Below, piece by piece: positions 19,656-30,041 of a stretch of 64,000 nucleotides of DNA. The notes beneath the pieces were generated by a model, which saw nothing but the letters and a program-made list of their open reading frames with translations, had not been told where the DNA came from and ran no database searches. The DNA is from Salinisphaeraceae bacterium (lineage in GTDB: Bacteria > Pseudomonadota > Gammaproteobacteria > Nevskiales > Salinisphaeraceae). The DNA is taken from NCBI GenBank assembly GCA_002683405.1, contig NYTH01000041.1, forward strand, positions 1-64,000, written 5' to 3'. A program made the position numbers and the translations under genes. Positions within the stretch are counted from its first letter, which is position 1. Every line of letters starts with the position of its first letter.

Positions 19656-20792
19656 ATGAAGAAAACTCTCGCGATGCTGGCCCCGGCATTGCTCGCACTA
19701 TCGATGTCCGCTGGTGCCCAGGAAGAGCCGTTTGATGACCGGTTCTATGTGGCGCCGCAAGTGAGCTGGGGATTTTTTGATGACCAGAATGATATCGAGC
19801 TTGATGACGAGTTTGGTTACGGCGTGGCCATCGGCAAGCCCATTACCAAATGGTTCAACCTGGAGGGGTACTACTTCCGCTTCGACGATGTTGGCATTGA
19901 AGAAGCCGCCGCGCTGGGCGATCCCGAAGTCACGCTGGAAGGCTACGGCCTGACCGGCCTGTTCTTCCCCGTGCCGGACGCCTTCCGCATGTTCTTCCTG
20001 GCCGGTTACGCCGTGGGCGACTATGACGTGAGCGGCTCCAACGTCCAGGCACTCAATGCCGTTGACGAGGATGCGGACCACATCGATGTCGGCCTGGGCT
20101 ACATGCACGAGCTGAACGATTACGGCCTCGCGCTTCGTGGCGAGTACCGCTACCGGATTACCGACGCCGACAACCCGCGCAATATTCCGGGCGCTGACCT
20201 GGAGGACAACTACGACAATCACGTTGTTTCTCTCTACCTGCAGATCCCGCTGGGCGCCAAGCCGGTTGCACCGCCGCCGCCCCCGGCGCCCGAACCCGCG
20301 CCCGAGCCCGAGCCCGCTCCGGTGGCTCCCGTGGACACCGACGGTGATGGCGTACCGGACAATGCCGATCAGTGCCCCGGCACGCCGGCCGGCACCCAGG
20401 TGGATGCCCAGGGCTGCCCGGTCAAGAAAGCCGAGCCGATCATCCTCAAGGGCGTGAACTTCGAGTTCAACTCGGCGAAGCTGACCAGCGAGGCGACCAA
20501 TCGCCTGGATAACGTCGTGAACGCGCTCAGCGCCAGCGAGCAGATCGAAGTTCGCATTGAAGGCCATACCGACAGCATCGGTGGCGCCAGCTATAATCTG
20601 AAGCTGTCCAAGGAGCGTGCTGCATCGGTCCGTCAGTACCTGATTGACCGGGGTATTGCCGCCGACCGGCTCACCAGCGAAGGTTATGGCGAATCACAGC
20701 CGATCGCGGCGAACAACAAACCCAACGGTGCGGACAACCCGTCCGGCCGCGCCAAGAACCGTCGCGTCGAACTGGAAGTCGTAAACCAGTAG
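19656..20792 (+). CDS. OmpA-family outer-membrane protein, paralog 2
   Basis: A 378-residue protein with the same architecture as its upstream paralog: signal peptide (about residues 1-21, ending SAGA), barrel domain starting RFYVAPQVSWGFF, a proline/glutamate linker, a TSP3 motif (DTDGDGVPDNADQCPGTP) and an OmpA C-terminal domain with IEGHTDSIGG and RAKNRRVELEV. The ATG at 19656 is preceded by AGGGAGA. Barrel regions of the three copies differ much more than the C-terminal domains, implying the same anchor with different surface-exposed parts. Confidence 0.93.
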   Translation: MKKTLAMLAPALLALSMSAGAQEEPFDDRFYVAPQVSWGFFDDQNDIELDDEFGYGVAIGKPITKWFNLEGYYFRFDDVGIEEAAALGDPEVTLEGYGLTGLFFPVPDAFRMFFLAGYAVGDYDVSGSNVQALNAVDEDADHIDVGLGYMHELNDYGLALRGEYRYRITDADNPRNIPGADLEDNYDNHVVSLYLQIPLGAKPVAPPPPPAPEPAPEPEPAPVAPVDTDGDGVPDNADQCPGTPAGTQVDAQGCPVKKAEPIILKGVNFEFNSAKLTSEATNRLDNVVNALSASEQIEVRIEGHTDSIGGASYNLKLSKERAASVRQYLIDRGIAADRLTSEGYGESQPIAANNKPNGADNPSGRAKNRRVELEVVNQ

Positions 20793-20812
20793 ACAGACCG
20801 GGTGCTTGATTC

Positions 20813-20840
20813 AAGGCCAGCCCTCGGGCTGGCCTTTTTT
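20813..20840 (+). terminator. Intrinsic terminator of OmpA paralog 2
   Basis: AAGGCCAGCC pairs with GGCTGGCCTT across the tetraloop CTCG, followed by T residues. It lies 20 bases after the stop codon. Confidence 0.92.
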
Positions 20841-21030
20841 GTTCAACTGGCCCGATGCCGAAACCGGGCCGAGGGGCGATGGTTGCGGGCTTTCCGAGTA
20901 GCTAGCGTGAATCCTTTGCGCTATGATCGGCTTCGGATGCTCGAGCCATATAAATCAGTCATTTGCTGATTCGAGTTTGAGCTCAGGGAGCGCATTCGCC
21001 ATTTAGAACTTCTTCCTTGGGAGGGAAGTA

Positions 21031-22197
21031 ATGCAATTCAAGAAAATCGCAGCCTTGCTGGCCGGCATCACGGTGGCCTGGGCGGCAACCGCGAACTCGG
21101 CCGAACGCGCCGACGCCTCGGAATACGAACGCTGGGACCCCACTGACAAGCGGTTCTATGTCGCACCCATGGCGAGCTACAGCGACTTTGACGAAGACAC
21201 TTACGATACCGACGATGCCTTCGGCGGTACGCTGGCACTCGGCAAGACCTTCACCAAGTATCTTGCGCTCGAGCTCTACGGCTTTCACTTCAATGGCGCT
21301 GACAGCCAGATCAACAGCAACGACGTGGAAGACATCGACGCCACCGGCTACGGTGTAAGCGCGCTGTTCTTCCCGATTCGCGACATCTTCCCCGTCTTCG
21401 GCGTCGCCGGTATCGGACAGGGCGAATACGAATTCAACGGCGGCGTTCTCGATGAGGGCGAACAGGACGCTGACTTCGTCGATATCGGCGTTGGCTTCCT
21501 GGCTCCGCTCGCCGACATGGGCGTGGACAACCGCTACGACATCGCAATTCGCGGTGAGGTGCGCTGGCGTTCCTATGACGTGGAAAGCGACTTTTCCGAC
21601 AAGGAATACCAGTTCCGTAGCTACGTCGCCTCCCTCGGCCTGCAGATCCCGCTGGGCGCCAAGGCCGAGCCCCCGCCCCCGCCGGCACCGGAACCGGTGG
21701 CCGTGCCCGTACCTGTACCTGTCCCCGCACCGCCTGTTGATTCCGACGGCGACGGCGTACCCGACAACCGCGACCAGTGCCCCGGCTCTCCGCCCGGCAC
21801 GCAGGTTGATGCGAACGGCTGCCCTGTCCAGAAGGAAGAGCCGATTGTCCTGAAGGGCGTGAACTTCGAATACGATTCCGCGCGTCTGACGTCGCAGGCC
21901 CAGAATCGCCTCGATAATGTGGTCAACGCGCTGGCGGCCAGTCAGCAGATCCGGGTTCGGGTCGAAGGGCATACCGACAGCAAGGGCTCTGCGTCGTACA
22001 ACCTGACGCTGTCGCGCGAACGTGCCGCTTCGGTGGTGAGCTATCTGGTGTCGCATGGCATCGACCGCTCGCGCCTGCAGTCCGAAGGCTACGGTGAGAC
22101 GCGCCCGATCGCGCCGAACACCAAGCCCAGCGGCGCCGACAACCCGGCCGGTCGTGCGCAAAACCGTCGCGTGGAGCTGCACGTTATCGAGCAGTAG
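21031..22197 (+). CDS. OmpA-family outer-membrane protein, paralog 3
   Basis: A 388-residue protein with signal peptide (about residues 1-24), barrel domain containing RFYVAPMASYSDF, a linker rich in PVPVPVPAPP, a TSP3 motif (DSDGDGVPDNRDQCPGSP) and an OmpA C-terminal domain with VEGHTDSKGS and RAQNRRVELHV. The ATG at 21031 follows GGGAGGGA. It ends the tandem array and has its own terminator. The role is presumed structural at the outer membrane; calcium binding by the TSP3 loop is inferred from the family. Confidence 0.93.
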   Translation: MQFKKIAALLAGITVAWAATANSAERADASEYERWDPTDKRFYVAPMASYSDFDEDTYDTDDAFGGTLALGKTFTKYLALELYGFHFNGADSQINSNDVEDIDATGYGVSALFFPIRDIFPVFGVAGIGQGEYEFNGGVLDEGEQDADFVDIGVGFLAPLADMGVDNRYDIAIRGEVRWRSYDVESDFSDKEYQFRSYVASLGLQIPLGAKAEPPPPPAPEPVAVPVPVPVPAPPVDSDGDGVPDNRDQCPGSPPGTQVDANGCPVQKEEPIVLKGVNFEYDSARLTSQAQNRLDNVVNALAASQQIRVRVEGHTDSKGSASYNLTLSRERAASVVSYLVSHGIDRSRLQSEGYGETRPIAPNTKPSGADNPAGRAQNRRVELHVIEQ

Positions 22198-22230
22198 ACC
22201 AGCGATAGACGTTCCAGGCGAACGCAAATT

Positions 22231-22260
22231 AAAGCCCCGGTCATACCGGGGCTTTTTTTT
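22231..22260 (+). terminator. Intrinsic terminator of OmpA paralog 3
   Basis: AAAGCCCCGGT and ACCGGGGCTTT form a stem with a short CAT loop followed by a T-run. On the other strand the stem is followed by a T-rich stretch, so it may also stop transcripts leaving the convergent gluQ gene. Confidence 0.92.
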
Positions 22261-22345
22261 GCCCATGCCCGGTCTGCCGTGCACGCCGAAATAAACTGAC
22301 AAGACTTTTGCCGCCTCGGTCCAGCGGCCTCTCGCTACCGGCCTG

Positions 22346-23308
22346 TCAGTCCGACGCAATCCCCCAGCGGTGCATGGCCAGCGACACGCTGGACCAGCCA
22401 ATGCTTTTCCCACAGGGCAATTCCGACGGTTGCCAGTAACGGATCGCCCACTGGCTGATGGTGCTCACTGGCTCTTTCATCATCGAAGGTGGGGGGCGCT
22501 GGCCAAGCAGGTCCAGACTGAAACACCACAGGGCGCTCGCCCGACGCCCGATGTGATCTACGGTATCTCCGGCGGACTTGGAAAATTTCTCGCCATTGGG
22601 CCCCAGCAAAACGGGAACGTGGAGATAGTCCGGCCTGGGCAGATCAAGGCACTGCTGCAGATAAACCTGGCGGGCGGTCGACCCCAGCAGGTCCGTGCCG
22701 CGCAACACACGCGTAATCCCCTGCCAGGCATCATCCACCACCACTGCCAGTTGATAGGCATACGGCCCATCAGCGCGTCGGATCACGAAATCACCGACTT
22801 CGGACGACAGTTCCTGAGACTGCTCGCCCTGTATCGTGTCGTGCAGACGAATAACCTGCGGGGTGACGCGCAGTCGTACGGCGCGTGGCGTGCGATCCAC
22901 GGGAACACCATCCCGACAGGTGCCCGGATAGATGAATCCCTCCGGGCCGGTACGGGCTTCGGCGCGCAGATGCCTGCGCGTGCAGCCGCAATCAAAACTC
23001 AGGCCGCGATGCCGCAGCGTGTCGAGTGCTCCGGCATAGGCTGCGCTTCTCGTGGACTGGAACAGGGGCGGCTCGTCCCAATTCAACGCCAGCGAGTCGA
23101 GCGAGCGACAGATGAGCTCTGCGGCCCCCTCTACTTCGCGCGGCGGATCGATATCCTCGATACGCAACAGCCACTGACCATCACGACTTCGAACATCCAG
23201 ATAGCTCGCAATGGCCGCGTACACCGAGCCCAGATGCAGCGGCCCGGTCGGAGATGGCGCAAACCGGCCGCGCACGCATCCGCCCCGCCGATCCGGGCGA
23301 TCCGGCAC
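22346..23308 (-). CDS. gluQ: Glutamyl-Q tRNA(Asp) synthetase
   Basis: Attaches glutamate to queuosine 34 of tRNA-Asp. The 320-residue protein is a truncated glutamyl-tRNA synthetase without the anticodon-binding domain. It has the class I motif FAPSPTGPLHLGS at about residues 16-28, a zinc-ligand region with DCGCTRRH and YPGTC, and the KMSKS-equivalent KFSKSAG near residue 240. It is often near dksA, but no dksA is seen here. The gene is convergent with OmpA paralog 3 and 14 bases from the SPOR-domain gene upstream. Confidence 0.94.
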   Translation of the reverse strand: MPDRPDRRGGCVRGRFAPSPTGPLHLGSVYAAIASYLDVRSRDGQWLLRIEDIDPPREVEGAAELICRSLDSLALNWDEPPLFQSTRSAAYAGALDTLRHRGLSFDCGCTRRHLRAEARTGPEGFIYPGTCRDGVPVDRTPRAVRLRVTPQVIRLHDTIQGEQSQELSSEVGDFVIRRADGPYAYQLAVVVDDAWQGITRVLRGTDLLGSTARQVYLQQCLDLPRPDYLHVPVLLGPNGEKFSKSAGDTVDHIGRRASALWCFSLDLLGQRPPPSMMKEPVSTISQWAIRYWQPSELPCGKSIGWSSVSLAMHRWGIASD

Positions 23309-23322
23309 CTGTCGAGAAGAAA

Positions 23323-24255
23323 TCAGCGCGACTGTTCGACCTGCGGCGAAAGGCCCGTCAGGTCCTTGACTGTCCGCTGCCTCGATATTGCAGCAGTCTG
23401 CGACATGAACGAGCCCACATATACGCGGTAGCGCCCCTTCTCGTTGTCCACCACCTTGAAACGGTCCTTGACGCCCGCTTCGGCCAAACGTCGGTCCATC
23501 TCCAGCACATCCTCCGCGTTGCCTGCCACATAGACCACGTTGAACCGCTCCGGAGTTGCCGCACCGGTTTCCGGCCGCCCGTCGGCTTTTCCTGCGGATC
23601 GCGCCGAGCCGGGTGCCGGGTCGTTCGTGGGGATCGTTTCAGGTGAGGACTGCGATGCCGGTCGCGCAGCAGCCTCGGCGTCCTCTCCGGGCGAATAACG
23701 CGCGAGATCTCCGCGCATGTCATCCACCAGTTCCGCCCGCCGCGATTCGCCCCAGATTTCCGGCGGCTGCGGCGGTAATTCCACCGTTTGCGCCTGCGAC
23801 GTCTCCGCATCGCGGGCCTGGCGCCGGGTCTCAACCACGCGCAAGCGCTCCGACGGATAGTCGGTGCGGACCCGATCGCCTATTTTTGGCATGCCCGTTG
23901 GCGCTGTCGCTTCCGCCCGGGGCGCCGTCTCGGATGCTTCTGGCAACTCGCCGGGGGCCTGCGCCGACTCATAGTCCGCCTGGGCCTGTTCAAGGCGACT
24001 CAGACGCTGTCGCAGGCTCAGCAGATGTTCGCGCTGGGCCCGAATCTGGGATTCCAACCGCTCTACATCCTCGCGTAATTCATCAGCGGTCTGTCCCGTC
24101 ACCTGATCAACGGGTCCACCCGCATCCGGCGCGGCCAGCCCGATCGGACTACACAGCGCGGCAATGAGAACGAGGGACAGAGAAATAGCGGTTCTGGTCA
24201 ACACGATAAGTTCGCTTCCACGGTCGTGATCCAGCGAAAACCGACGTGAATGCAT
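23323..24255 (-). CDS. SPOR-domain envelope protein
   Basis: A 310-residue protein with an N-terminal hydrophobic signal or anchor (about residues 20-42), a predicted coiled coil (about 55-100, rich in Glu, Arg and Leu heptads), a low-complexity middle and a C-terminal SPOR domain (about 235-305, with RFNVVYV, FKVVDN and YRVYVGSF). SPOR domains bind denuded peptidoglycan at division sites. The start is uncertain: a downstream GTG giving a cleaner signal peptide is possible. No specific orthologue was recognised. Confidence 0.8.
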   Translation of the reverse strand: MHSRRFSLDHDRGSELIVLTRTAISLSLVLIAALCSPIGLAAPDAGGPVDQVTGQTADELREDVERLESQIRAQREHLLSLRQRLSRLEQAQADYESAQAPGELPEASETAPRAEATAPTGMPKIGDRVRTDYPSERLRVVETRRQARDAETSQAQTVELPPQPPEIWGESRRAELVDDMRGDLARYSPGEDAEAAARPASQSSPETIPTNDPAPGSARSAGKADGRPETGAATPERFNVVYVAGNAEDVLEMDRRLAEAGVKDRFKVVDNEKGRYRVYVGSFMSQTAAISRQRTVKDLTGLSPQVEQSR

Positions 24256-24272
24256 GCCGGTCCCGCTCGAAG

Positions 24273-24554
24273 ATGATTCCTGCGGATATTCTGAACAAGG
24301 TGCGGGTGAATTTGAAGGGCGCCTCAGAACGCAAATTGGTCGTCGGAAGGAAACGGCTCATTTCCGACAGGCCCGCCACACGGGTCCTGGAGTCAGGCGG
24401 GAAGAAGTTCCACTTGATAGAAGATGCGGGCGCTATCGGCGCTCGGCGTCAATTCATTGATGATCGGGCCATTGACTGTTCTCCAGGCGGAATTCGTCTC
24501 GGGCAATATGCGGAACAGCCCACTCAGCAGAGGATTCCGACCTACCTTCTGTAG
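24273..24554 (+). CDS. Doubtful small reading frame
   Basis: An open frame of 93 codons with a polar, basic product and no recognised motif. Third-position GC bias is weaker than in neighbouring genes and no good ribosome binding site precedes it. It lies in the roughly 830-base gap between the SPOR-domain gene and tRNA-Pro. It may be a decayed gene or chance; no function is proposed. Confidence 0.2.
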   Translation: MIPADILNKVRVNLKGASERKLVVGRKRLISDRPATRVLESGGKKFHLIEDAGAIGARRQFIDDRAIDCSPGGIRLGQYAEQPTQQRIPTYLL

Positions 24555-24579
24555 AAGAGACCGCCGCTAGACCGGTTTA

Positions 24580-25084
24580 GGCTTGCCGCTGGCGACCCAG
24601 TTTCGTTGCTTTGCCGGCGCGCGTACCGCCTTGGCGGCAAAACGGTCTGTAAGGGGCTGATTGCGGCTCGGCTCGTGGAGTAAAAATTGTCGCTGAGGCG
24701 CGTCATAGCCCTCTAGCGACAGCGATGTTCCGTTTTCCCCGGTCCGCGTACCGCGTTGGCGAAGATGCGATGTTGGAGGAGGAAATTCCGGCCTGGCTGT
24801 TGGAGTAGGAACTGCGGCGAGGCCGATTCGCTCTTTCCACCAACGGCCATTTTCCGTTTTCCTCCCGGTCCGCGTACGGCGTTGGCGAAGATGCGATGTT
24901 GGAGGAGGAAATTCCGGCTTGATTGCTGGAGTAGGAACTGTGGCTGAGGCGCATTGACGCTTTCCACAGACGGCCATTTTCTGTTTTCCTCCCGGTCCGC
25001 GTACCGCGTTGGCGAAAATGCGGTGCTGGAGGAGGAAATTCCGGCTTGATTGCTGGAGTAGGAACTGTGGCGGTGGGCCGGAAT
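24580..25084 (-). repeat. Tandem array of about 126-bp repeats 3' of tRNA-Pro
   Basis: Four head-to-tail copies with a period of 125-127 bases fill the region immediately downstream of tRNA-Pro on its strand. The conserved plus-strand box TGGAGTA recurs at 24676, 24801, 24927 and 25054. Copies also share GGAGGAGGAAATTCCGG, GGTCCGCGTACC/G and a GGCCATTTTC-like box. The three tRNA-proximal units are close copies; the distal unit is degenerate. A long open frame crosses the array and the tRNA, but the product is repeat- and tRNA-derived and is not accepted as a protein. Confidence 0.88.
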
Positions 25085-25161
25085 TGGTCGGGGTAGCAGG
25101 ATTTGAACCTACGACCTTCTGCACCCCATGCAGACGCGCTACCAAGCTGCGCTATACCCCG
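25085..25161 (-). tRNA. tRNA-Pro (anticodon GGG)
   Basis: A 77-base cloverleaf. The acceptor stem CGGGGTA pairs with TACCCCG, the D-arm contains AGCGCAGCTTGGTAGCGC, the anticodon stem TCTGC/GCAGA encloses the loop ATGGGGT with GGG at positions 34-36, and the T-arm contains GGTTCAAATCC. The 3' CCA is encoded. It reads CCC and CCT codons. It stands alone and is followed by the tandem-repeat array. Confidence 0.97.
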
Positions 25162-25216
25162 AACGCGGCGAATGATAACTGATTAACCGGAGCGAGAAAA
25201 TGCTTGCGGCGGATAT

Positions 25217-25576
25217 TCAGCCATCCAGCGACGCAATAATATTCTCGAGTTCGCGGCGAATCTTGTTGAGTGAATCACTGGCGCTGCCGGCCGGCACGGC
25301 GGCCATTGCCTTGTTGCGCTCTTTCAACTGCAGCCGTGCCCCGCTGATGGTGAAGCCTTCCTCGTAAAGCAACTCACGAATATTGCGTACGGTCTGGACG
25401 TCCTGCTGCTTGTAGTAACGCCGGTTGCCGCGTCGCTTCACCGGTTTGAGCTGAGGAAACTCCTGCTCCCAGTAGCGCAATACGTGCGGTTTGACGCTGC
25501 ACAGATCACTGACCTCACCAATTGTGAAGTAGCGCTTTTCTGGAATGGGGGGCAGCGTGTCAGTGCTTGGATTCAA
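25217..25576 (-). CDS. MerR-family transcriptional regulator
   Basis: A 119-residue protein with an N-terminal winged helix-turn-helix: [22 protein letters not shown], followed by RRGNRRYY and [13 protein letters not shown] short helical C-terminus has no visible metal- or redox-sensing cysteines beyond the one in the HTH. It overlaps the ihfA 3' end by 17 bases. A MerR-like gene directly after ihfA is common in gammaproteobacteria; its target is unknown. Confidence 0.88.
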   Translation of the reverse strand: MNPSTDTLPPIPEKRYFTIGEVSDLCSVKPHVLRYWEQEFPQLKPVKRRGNRRYYKQQDVQTVRNIRELLYEEGFTISGARLQLKERNKAMAAVPAGSASDSLNKIRRELENIIASLDG

Positions 25577-25859
25577 CGGCGGACTCTACTCTGGCCCGCA
25601 GCTTCTGGCCCGGGCGGAAAGTCACGACGCGACGGGCAGATATGGGAATTTCCTCACCCGTTTTCGGGTTCCGGCCCGGACGCTGATTCTTGTCACGCAA
25701 CTCGAAGTTCCCGAAACCGGAAAGCTTCACCTGCTCGCCCGCCTCCAGGCGGCCGCGAATATCTTCGAAAAACGCGTCAACAAAATCTTTTGCTTCGCGC
25801 TTGTTGAAACCCAGCTGCTCGAACAGCGTGTCGGCCAGATCCGCTTTTGTCAGTGCCAC
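25560..25859 (-). CDS. ihfA: Integration host factor alpha subunit
   Basis: DNA-bending nucleoid protein, 99 residues, acting as a heterodimer with IhfB. The GTG at 25859 gives the canonical N-terminus (V/M)ALTKADLAD and is preceded by GGGGAC about 10 bases upstream; the upstream ATG readings lie within pheT and lack family similarity. The beta-arm motif [10 protein letters not shown] with the intercalating proline is present. It follows pheT by 4 bases, the universal gammaproteobacterial arrangement. Confidence 0.95.
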   Translation of the reverse strand: MALTKADLADTLFEQLGFNKREAKDFVDAFFEDIRGRLEAGEQVKLSGFGNFELRDKNQRPGRNPKTGEEIPISARRVVTFRPGQKLRARVESAVESKH

Positions 25860-25863
25860 TTTT

Positions 25864-28266
25864 TTATTGTCCCCGTATTCTGGCGCCGTGATCACGCGAC
25901 AGTCTGTCCGTGATTGCGGCAACCGAGTCATCAACCACCCCGTCGGTTAATGTGCTCGAATCGGCTTGGAAAATCAAGCCCAAAGCCACGCTCTTAAAGC
26001 CATTTTCCATATCATCCCCCTGATAGACGTCAAACACCACCACGTCGCGCAGATCAGTCTGCTCGGCGGCCCAGGCACTCTCCATCAACCCGGCTACAGG
26101 CAGATCATCCGGCACGAGCAGCGCCAGGTCCCGGCGAACGGCCGGATAGGGCGAATCCACTCGATAACGCGGCAGCGAGCCGCCAACAATAATCTCTGTT
26201 TTCAGTTCAAATAAGTAAGGTATTTCCTTGATGTTTAGTATTTTTTTTAACTCGGGATGAATCTCGCCCAGCCACCCCGCATGCTGGCCATCGTAGCGGA
26301 TGCGGGCGCTGCGCCCCGGATGAAGGGCCGGATGGGTATCGGCCACAAAGGCAAGGCGTTCGCGTGGCGCAAGCCCCTGCAGGTTGAACAGCGCCTCGAC
26401 ATCGGCCTTGACGTCGTAAAAGTCAACCTTGCGCGCGTCGTTGTCCCAGGCTTCGGGCATCACCGTGCCGCTGGCAATACCGGCCATCTGCTTCACCTGG
26501 CGAATGCCCATGGGGGCCGCCTGCTCTCTCGAGAACACCTGTCCGGTTTCAAACAGCCGGATGCGGGGCTCACGGCGCCGCAGATTATGCTGCCAGGCCG
26601 GCAACAGGCTGCTCCACAGCGTGGTGCGCATCTGCGCCAGCTGGGCGGAGATCGGGTTATCCAGATCGATCGGCGCCTCACCGGGCGCCAATCGAGACTG
26701 AAGCTGCGGGTCGACGAACCCGTAGGTCACCGCCTGCGAGTAGCCCCGCTGGAGCATTGTTTCCTGAATCCGGTACGCCGGCACGCGAGACTCGTCCAGC
26801 CCCGCCAGCTCGACCGGCACACGCCGAGCTGCCGATGGCAGGCGGTCATAACCATGTACCCGGGCGACTTCTTCGATCAGGTCGGCCTCCTGCTCAACGT
26901 CAAAGCGCCAGCTGGGTGGGCGGACACGCCAGCTGCCGTCGCCGGCCGCTTCGCTCACCTCCATACCCAACCCGCGCAGGATGCCGGGCACGCTGTCTCG
27001 CGGGATGTCGCTGCCCAGAAGCTGCACCAGACGAGCATGACGTAGATCAATGCTTTCCCGGTCGCCGGTCTCACGACCGGTCTCCACAACGACCGGCCCG
27101 GGCTGGCCACCCGCGATGTCGACAATCAGGGCAGTGGCGCGCTCGATCGCCTGCTCGGCCATGGCCGGATCCACCCCGCGTTCGAACCGGTGCAGTGCGT
27201 CGCTGTGTCGCTTGTACTCACGGCCTATGCCGGCCATGGCCGACGGCGAGAAGTGTGCGCTCTCGAGAAAGACACGCTCTGTGGCCTGGCTGACGGCAGA
27301 CGTCTCGCCGCCCATGACGCCGGCCAGCGCAACCGGCCCATCGTGATCGGCGATCACCAGCGTGCCGGCGTTCAGCTCGACTTCCGTGCCGTCGAGCAGC
27401 AGCACCCGCTCACCGGCTCGCGCGTCTCGCACGACAATCCCCTGACTCAGGCAATCCGCATCAAAGGCATGCATGGGCTGGCCCAGTTCGAGCATGACGT
27501 AATTCGTCACGTCGACCAGAATGCCAAGGCTGCGCAGACCCGCCCGGCGCAGTCGTTCGCGCATCCAGTCCGGTGTGCGGGCGCCCGCGGCAACACCCTC
27601 GATGAGGCGGCCGCAGTAGCGGGGGCAGGCGTCGGGATTTTCGATGGAGACCGGCCAGACCGCCTGGCTTGATGCCGGTACCGGATTTGCAGCCGCCGAC
27701 TTTAAAGAGTATCCGCGACCGGCCGACGCGTCCCGCGCCACGCCCAGGATGCTCAGGCAGTCGCCTCGATTGGGCGTCAAGTCGATCTCGATGATCTGGT
27801 CATCCAGCCGGAGGTGACCGGCGACAGGCGTGCCCGGAGTCACATCCTCATCCAGTTCGAGCAGCCCTGCGTCGTCATCGTCAAGACCCAGTTCAGCCGA
27901 CGCGCACAACATGCCCTGCGACGTGACACCGCGCAGGTCCGAGGCCTCTATTACCAGGCCACCGGGAAGCCGCGTACCGACCAGCGCCACCGGCACCGTC
28001 AGACCGGACCGTGCGTTGGGCGCGCCGCAGACGATGGTCAGCGCCCCGCTCTGCCCGACGTCTACCGTACAGACGCTCAGCGCGTCGGCCTGAGGATGTG
28101 CCACGCATGTCTCGATGCGGCCGGCCACCACGGTATCGGGCAGCGCCGGCGCGGCCGGCGCAACGCTGTCGACCTCCAGCCCCAGCATCGTGAGGTGCTC
28201 ACAAAGCGCCTCCGAATTCAGGGGAAGATCAATCCATTCACGCAGCCATTGTTCGCTGAATTTCAT
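25864..28266 (-). CDS. pheT: Phenylalanyl-tRNA synthetase beta subunit
   Basis: An 800-residue subunit of the alpha2-beta2 PheRS. It has the N-terminal tRNA-binding EMAP-like domain (about residues 40-150), the B3/B4 editing domain (about 210-370), B5 (about 400-475), a class II-like core and a C-terminal anticodon-binding FDX-ACB domain (about 705-798, [11 protein letters not shown]). It starts 9 bases after the pheS stop and is followed by ihfA. Confidence 0.98.
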   Translation of the reverse strand: MKFSEQWLREWIDLPLNSEALCEHLTMLGLEVDSVAPAAPALPDTVVAGRIETCVAHPQADALSVCTVDVGQSGALTIVCGAPNARSGLTVPVALVGTRLPGGLVIEASDLRGVTSQGMLCASAELGLDDDDAGLLELDEDVTPGTPVAGHLRLDDQIIEIDLTPNRGDCLSILGVARDASAGRGYSLKSAAANPVPASSQAVWPVSIENPDACPRYCGRLIEGVAAGARTPDWMRERLRRAGLRSLGILVDVTNYVMLELGQPMHAFDADCLSQGIVVRDARAGERVLLLDGTEVELNAGTLVIADHDGPVALAGVMGGETSAVSQATERVFLESAHFSPSAMAGIGREYKRHSDALHRFERGVDPAMAEQAIERATALIVDIAGGQPGPVVVETGRETGDRESIDLRHARLVQLLGSDIPRDSVPGILRGLGMEVSEAAGDGSWRVRPPSWRFDVEQEADLIEEVARVHGYDRLPSAARRVPVELAGLDESRVPAYRIQETMLQRGYSQAVTYGFVDPQLQSRLAPGEAPIDLDNPISAQLAQMRTTLWSSLLPAWQHNLRRREPRIRLFETGQVFSREQAAPMGIRQVKQMAGIASGTVMPEAWDNDARKVDFYDVKADVEALFNLQGLAPRERLAFVADTHPALHPGRSARIRYDGQHAGWLGEIHPELKKILNIKEIPYLFELKTEIIVGGSLPRYRVDSPYPAVRRDLALLVPDDLPVAGLMESAWAAEQTDLRDVVVFDVYQGDDMENGFKSVALGLIFQADSSTLTDGVVDDSVAAITDRLSRDHGARIRGQ

Positions 28267-28275
28267 AAGCGGGGA

Positions 28276-29301
<1,026 letters not shown>

Positions 29302-29314
29302 TTACCATTCGCCC

Positions 29315-29349
29315 AACAAAAAAGGGAAAGGCGCCACGCCTTTCCCTTT
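29315..29349 (-). terminator. Terminator-like hairpin between rplT and pheS
   Basis: On the minus strand AAAGGGAAAGGCG pairs perfectly with CGCCTTTCCCTTT across a 3-base loop, followed by three further T residues. It sits between the ribosomal protein genes and pheST, where E. coli has an attenuator. Here no Phe-codon leader is visible, so partial termination is more likely than classical attenuation. Confidence 0.8.
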
Positions 29350-29376
29350 CCGATGCAGTCCGGCCCGATGCCGGCG

Positions 29377-29739
29377 TTACGCAGAGGCGAGTGCTGCCTT
29401 GGCCTGCTCGGCCACCTGCGCAAAGCCCGCCTTGTCATTCACGGCCATATCGGCCAGCACCTTGCGATCGAGCTCGACACCAGCCCGCGACAAACCGTGA
29501 ATCAGGCGACTGTATGACAGGCCCTCCAGCTTTGCAGCAGCACCGATGCGCTGAATCCACAGCGCGCGGAACTCGCGCTTGCGTGCCCGGCGATCACGAT
29601 AGGCATACTGACCGGCCTTGAAAACGGCCTGGCGGGCTGTCTTGTAGGTGCGACTCCGCGCGCCGTAATAGCCCTTCGCTTTCTTGAGTACCTTCTTGTG
29701 GCGCTTCTTGGCGGTTACGCCGCGGCTCACTCTGGCCAT
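29377..29739 (-). CDS. rplT: 50S ribosomal protein L20
   Basis: A 120-residue basic protein with the family start [18 protein letters not shown] and the conserved [12 protein letters not shown] segment. L20 binds 23S rRNA early in assembly and in E. coli represses the rpmI-rplT message. It follows rpmI by 58 bases in the infC-rpmI-rplT cluster. Confidence 0.98.
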   Translation of the reverse strand: MARVSRGVTAKKRHKKVLKKAKGYYGARSRTYKTARQAVFKAGQYAYRDRRARKREFRALWIQRIGAAAKLEGLSYSRLIHGLSRAGVELDRKVLADMAVNDKAGFAQVAEQAKAALASA

Positions 29740-29797
29740 GTCTATCTACCTGTCATCTGTGTATGCGTCTGCCGGCTCGATGGTTTCGAGCGACAGG

Positions 29798-29995
29798 CTA
29801 TTTGTAGGGGATCAGCCGGTCGATGCCGGGCTGGTCACAATGCGCAACTGTCGTACCGGTCGCCAGGCGGCGTTTCCGCCCGGGCGCTTTCTTGGTCAGG
29901 ATGTGATTCGCATTGGCCCGGCTGCGCGCGAGCTTGCCGCTGCCGGTGCGCTTGAAGCGCTTGGCGGTACCACGGTTGGTCTTGATCTTCGGCAT
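29798..29995 (-). CDS. rpmI: 50S ribosomal protein L35
   Basis: A 65-residue basic protein with the canonical start MPKIKTNRGTAKRFK and the conserved HILTKKAPGRKRRLA segment. It lies between infC and rplT, as in most bacteria. Confidence 0.97.
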   Translation of the reverse strand: MPKIKTNRGTAKRFKRTGSGKLARSRANANHILTKKAPGRKRRLATGTTVAHCDQPGIDRLIPYK

Positions 29996-30041
29996 GTCGT
30001 GTTCCTTAACTCACCTGTCGGGGCGTCGTCAGACTCGCTGA

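Noticed and set aside
24567-25145. A 192-codon open frame crossing the repeat array and tRNA-Pro on the minus strand
   Set aside because: Its N-terminal part is a translation of the tRNA and the rest of the tandem DNA repeats; unit lengths of 125 and 127 do not preserve a frame except by chance, and no ribosome binding site is present.
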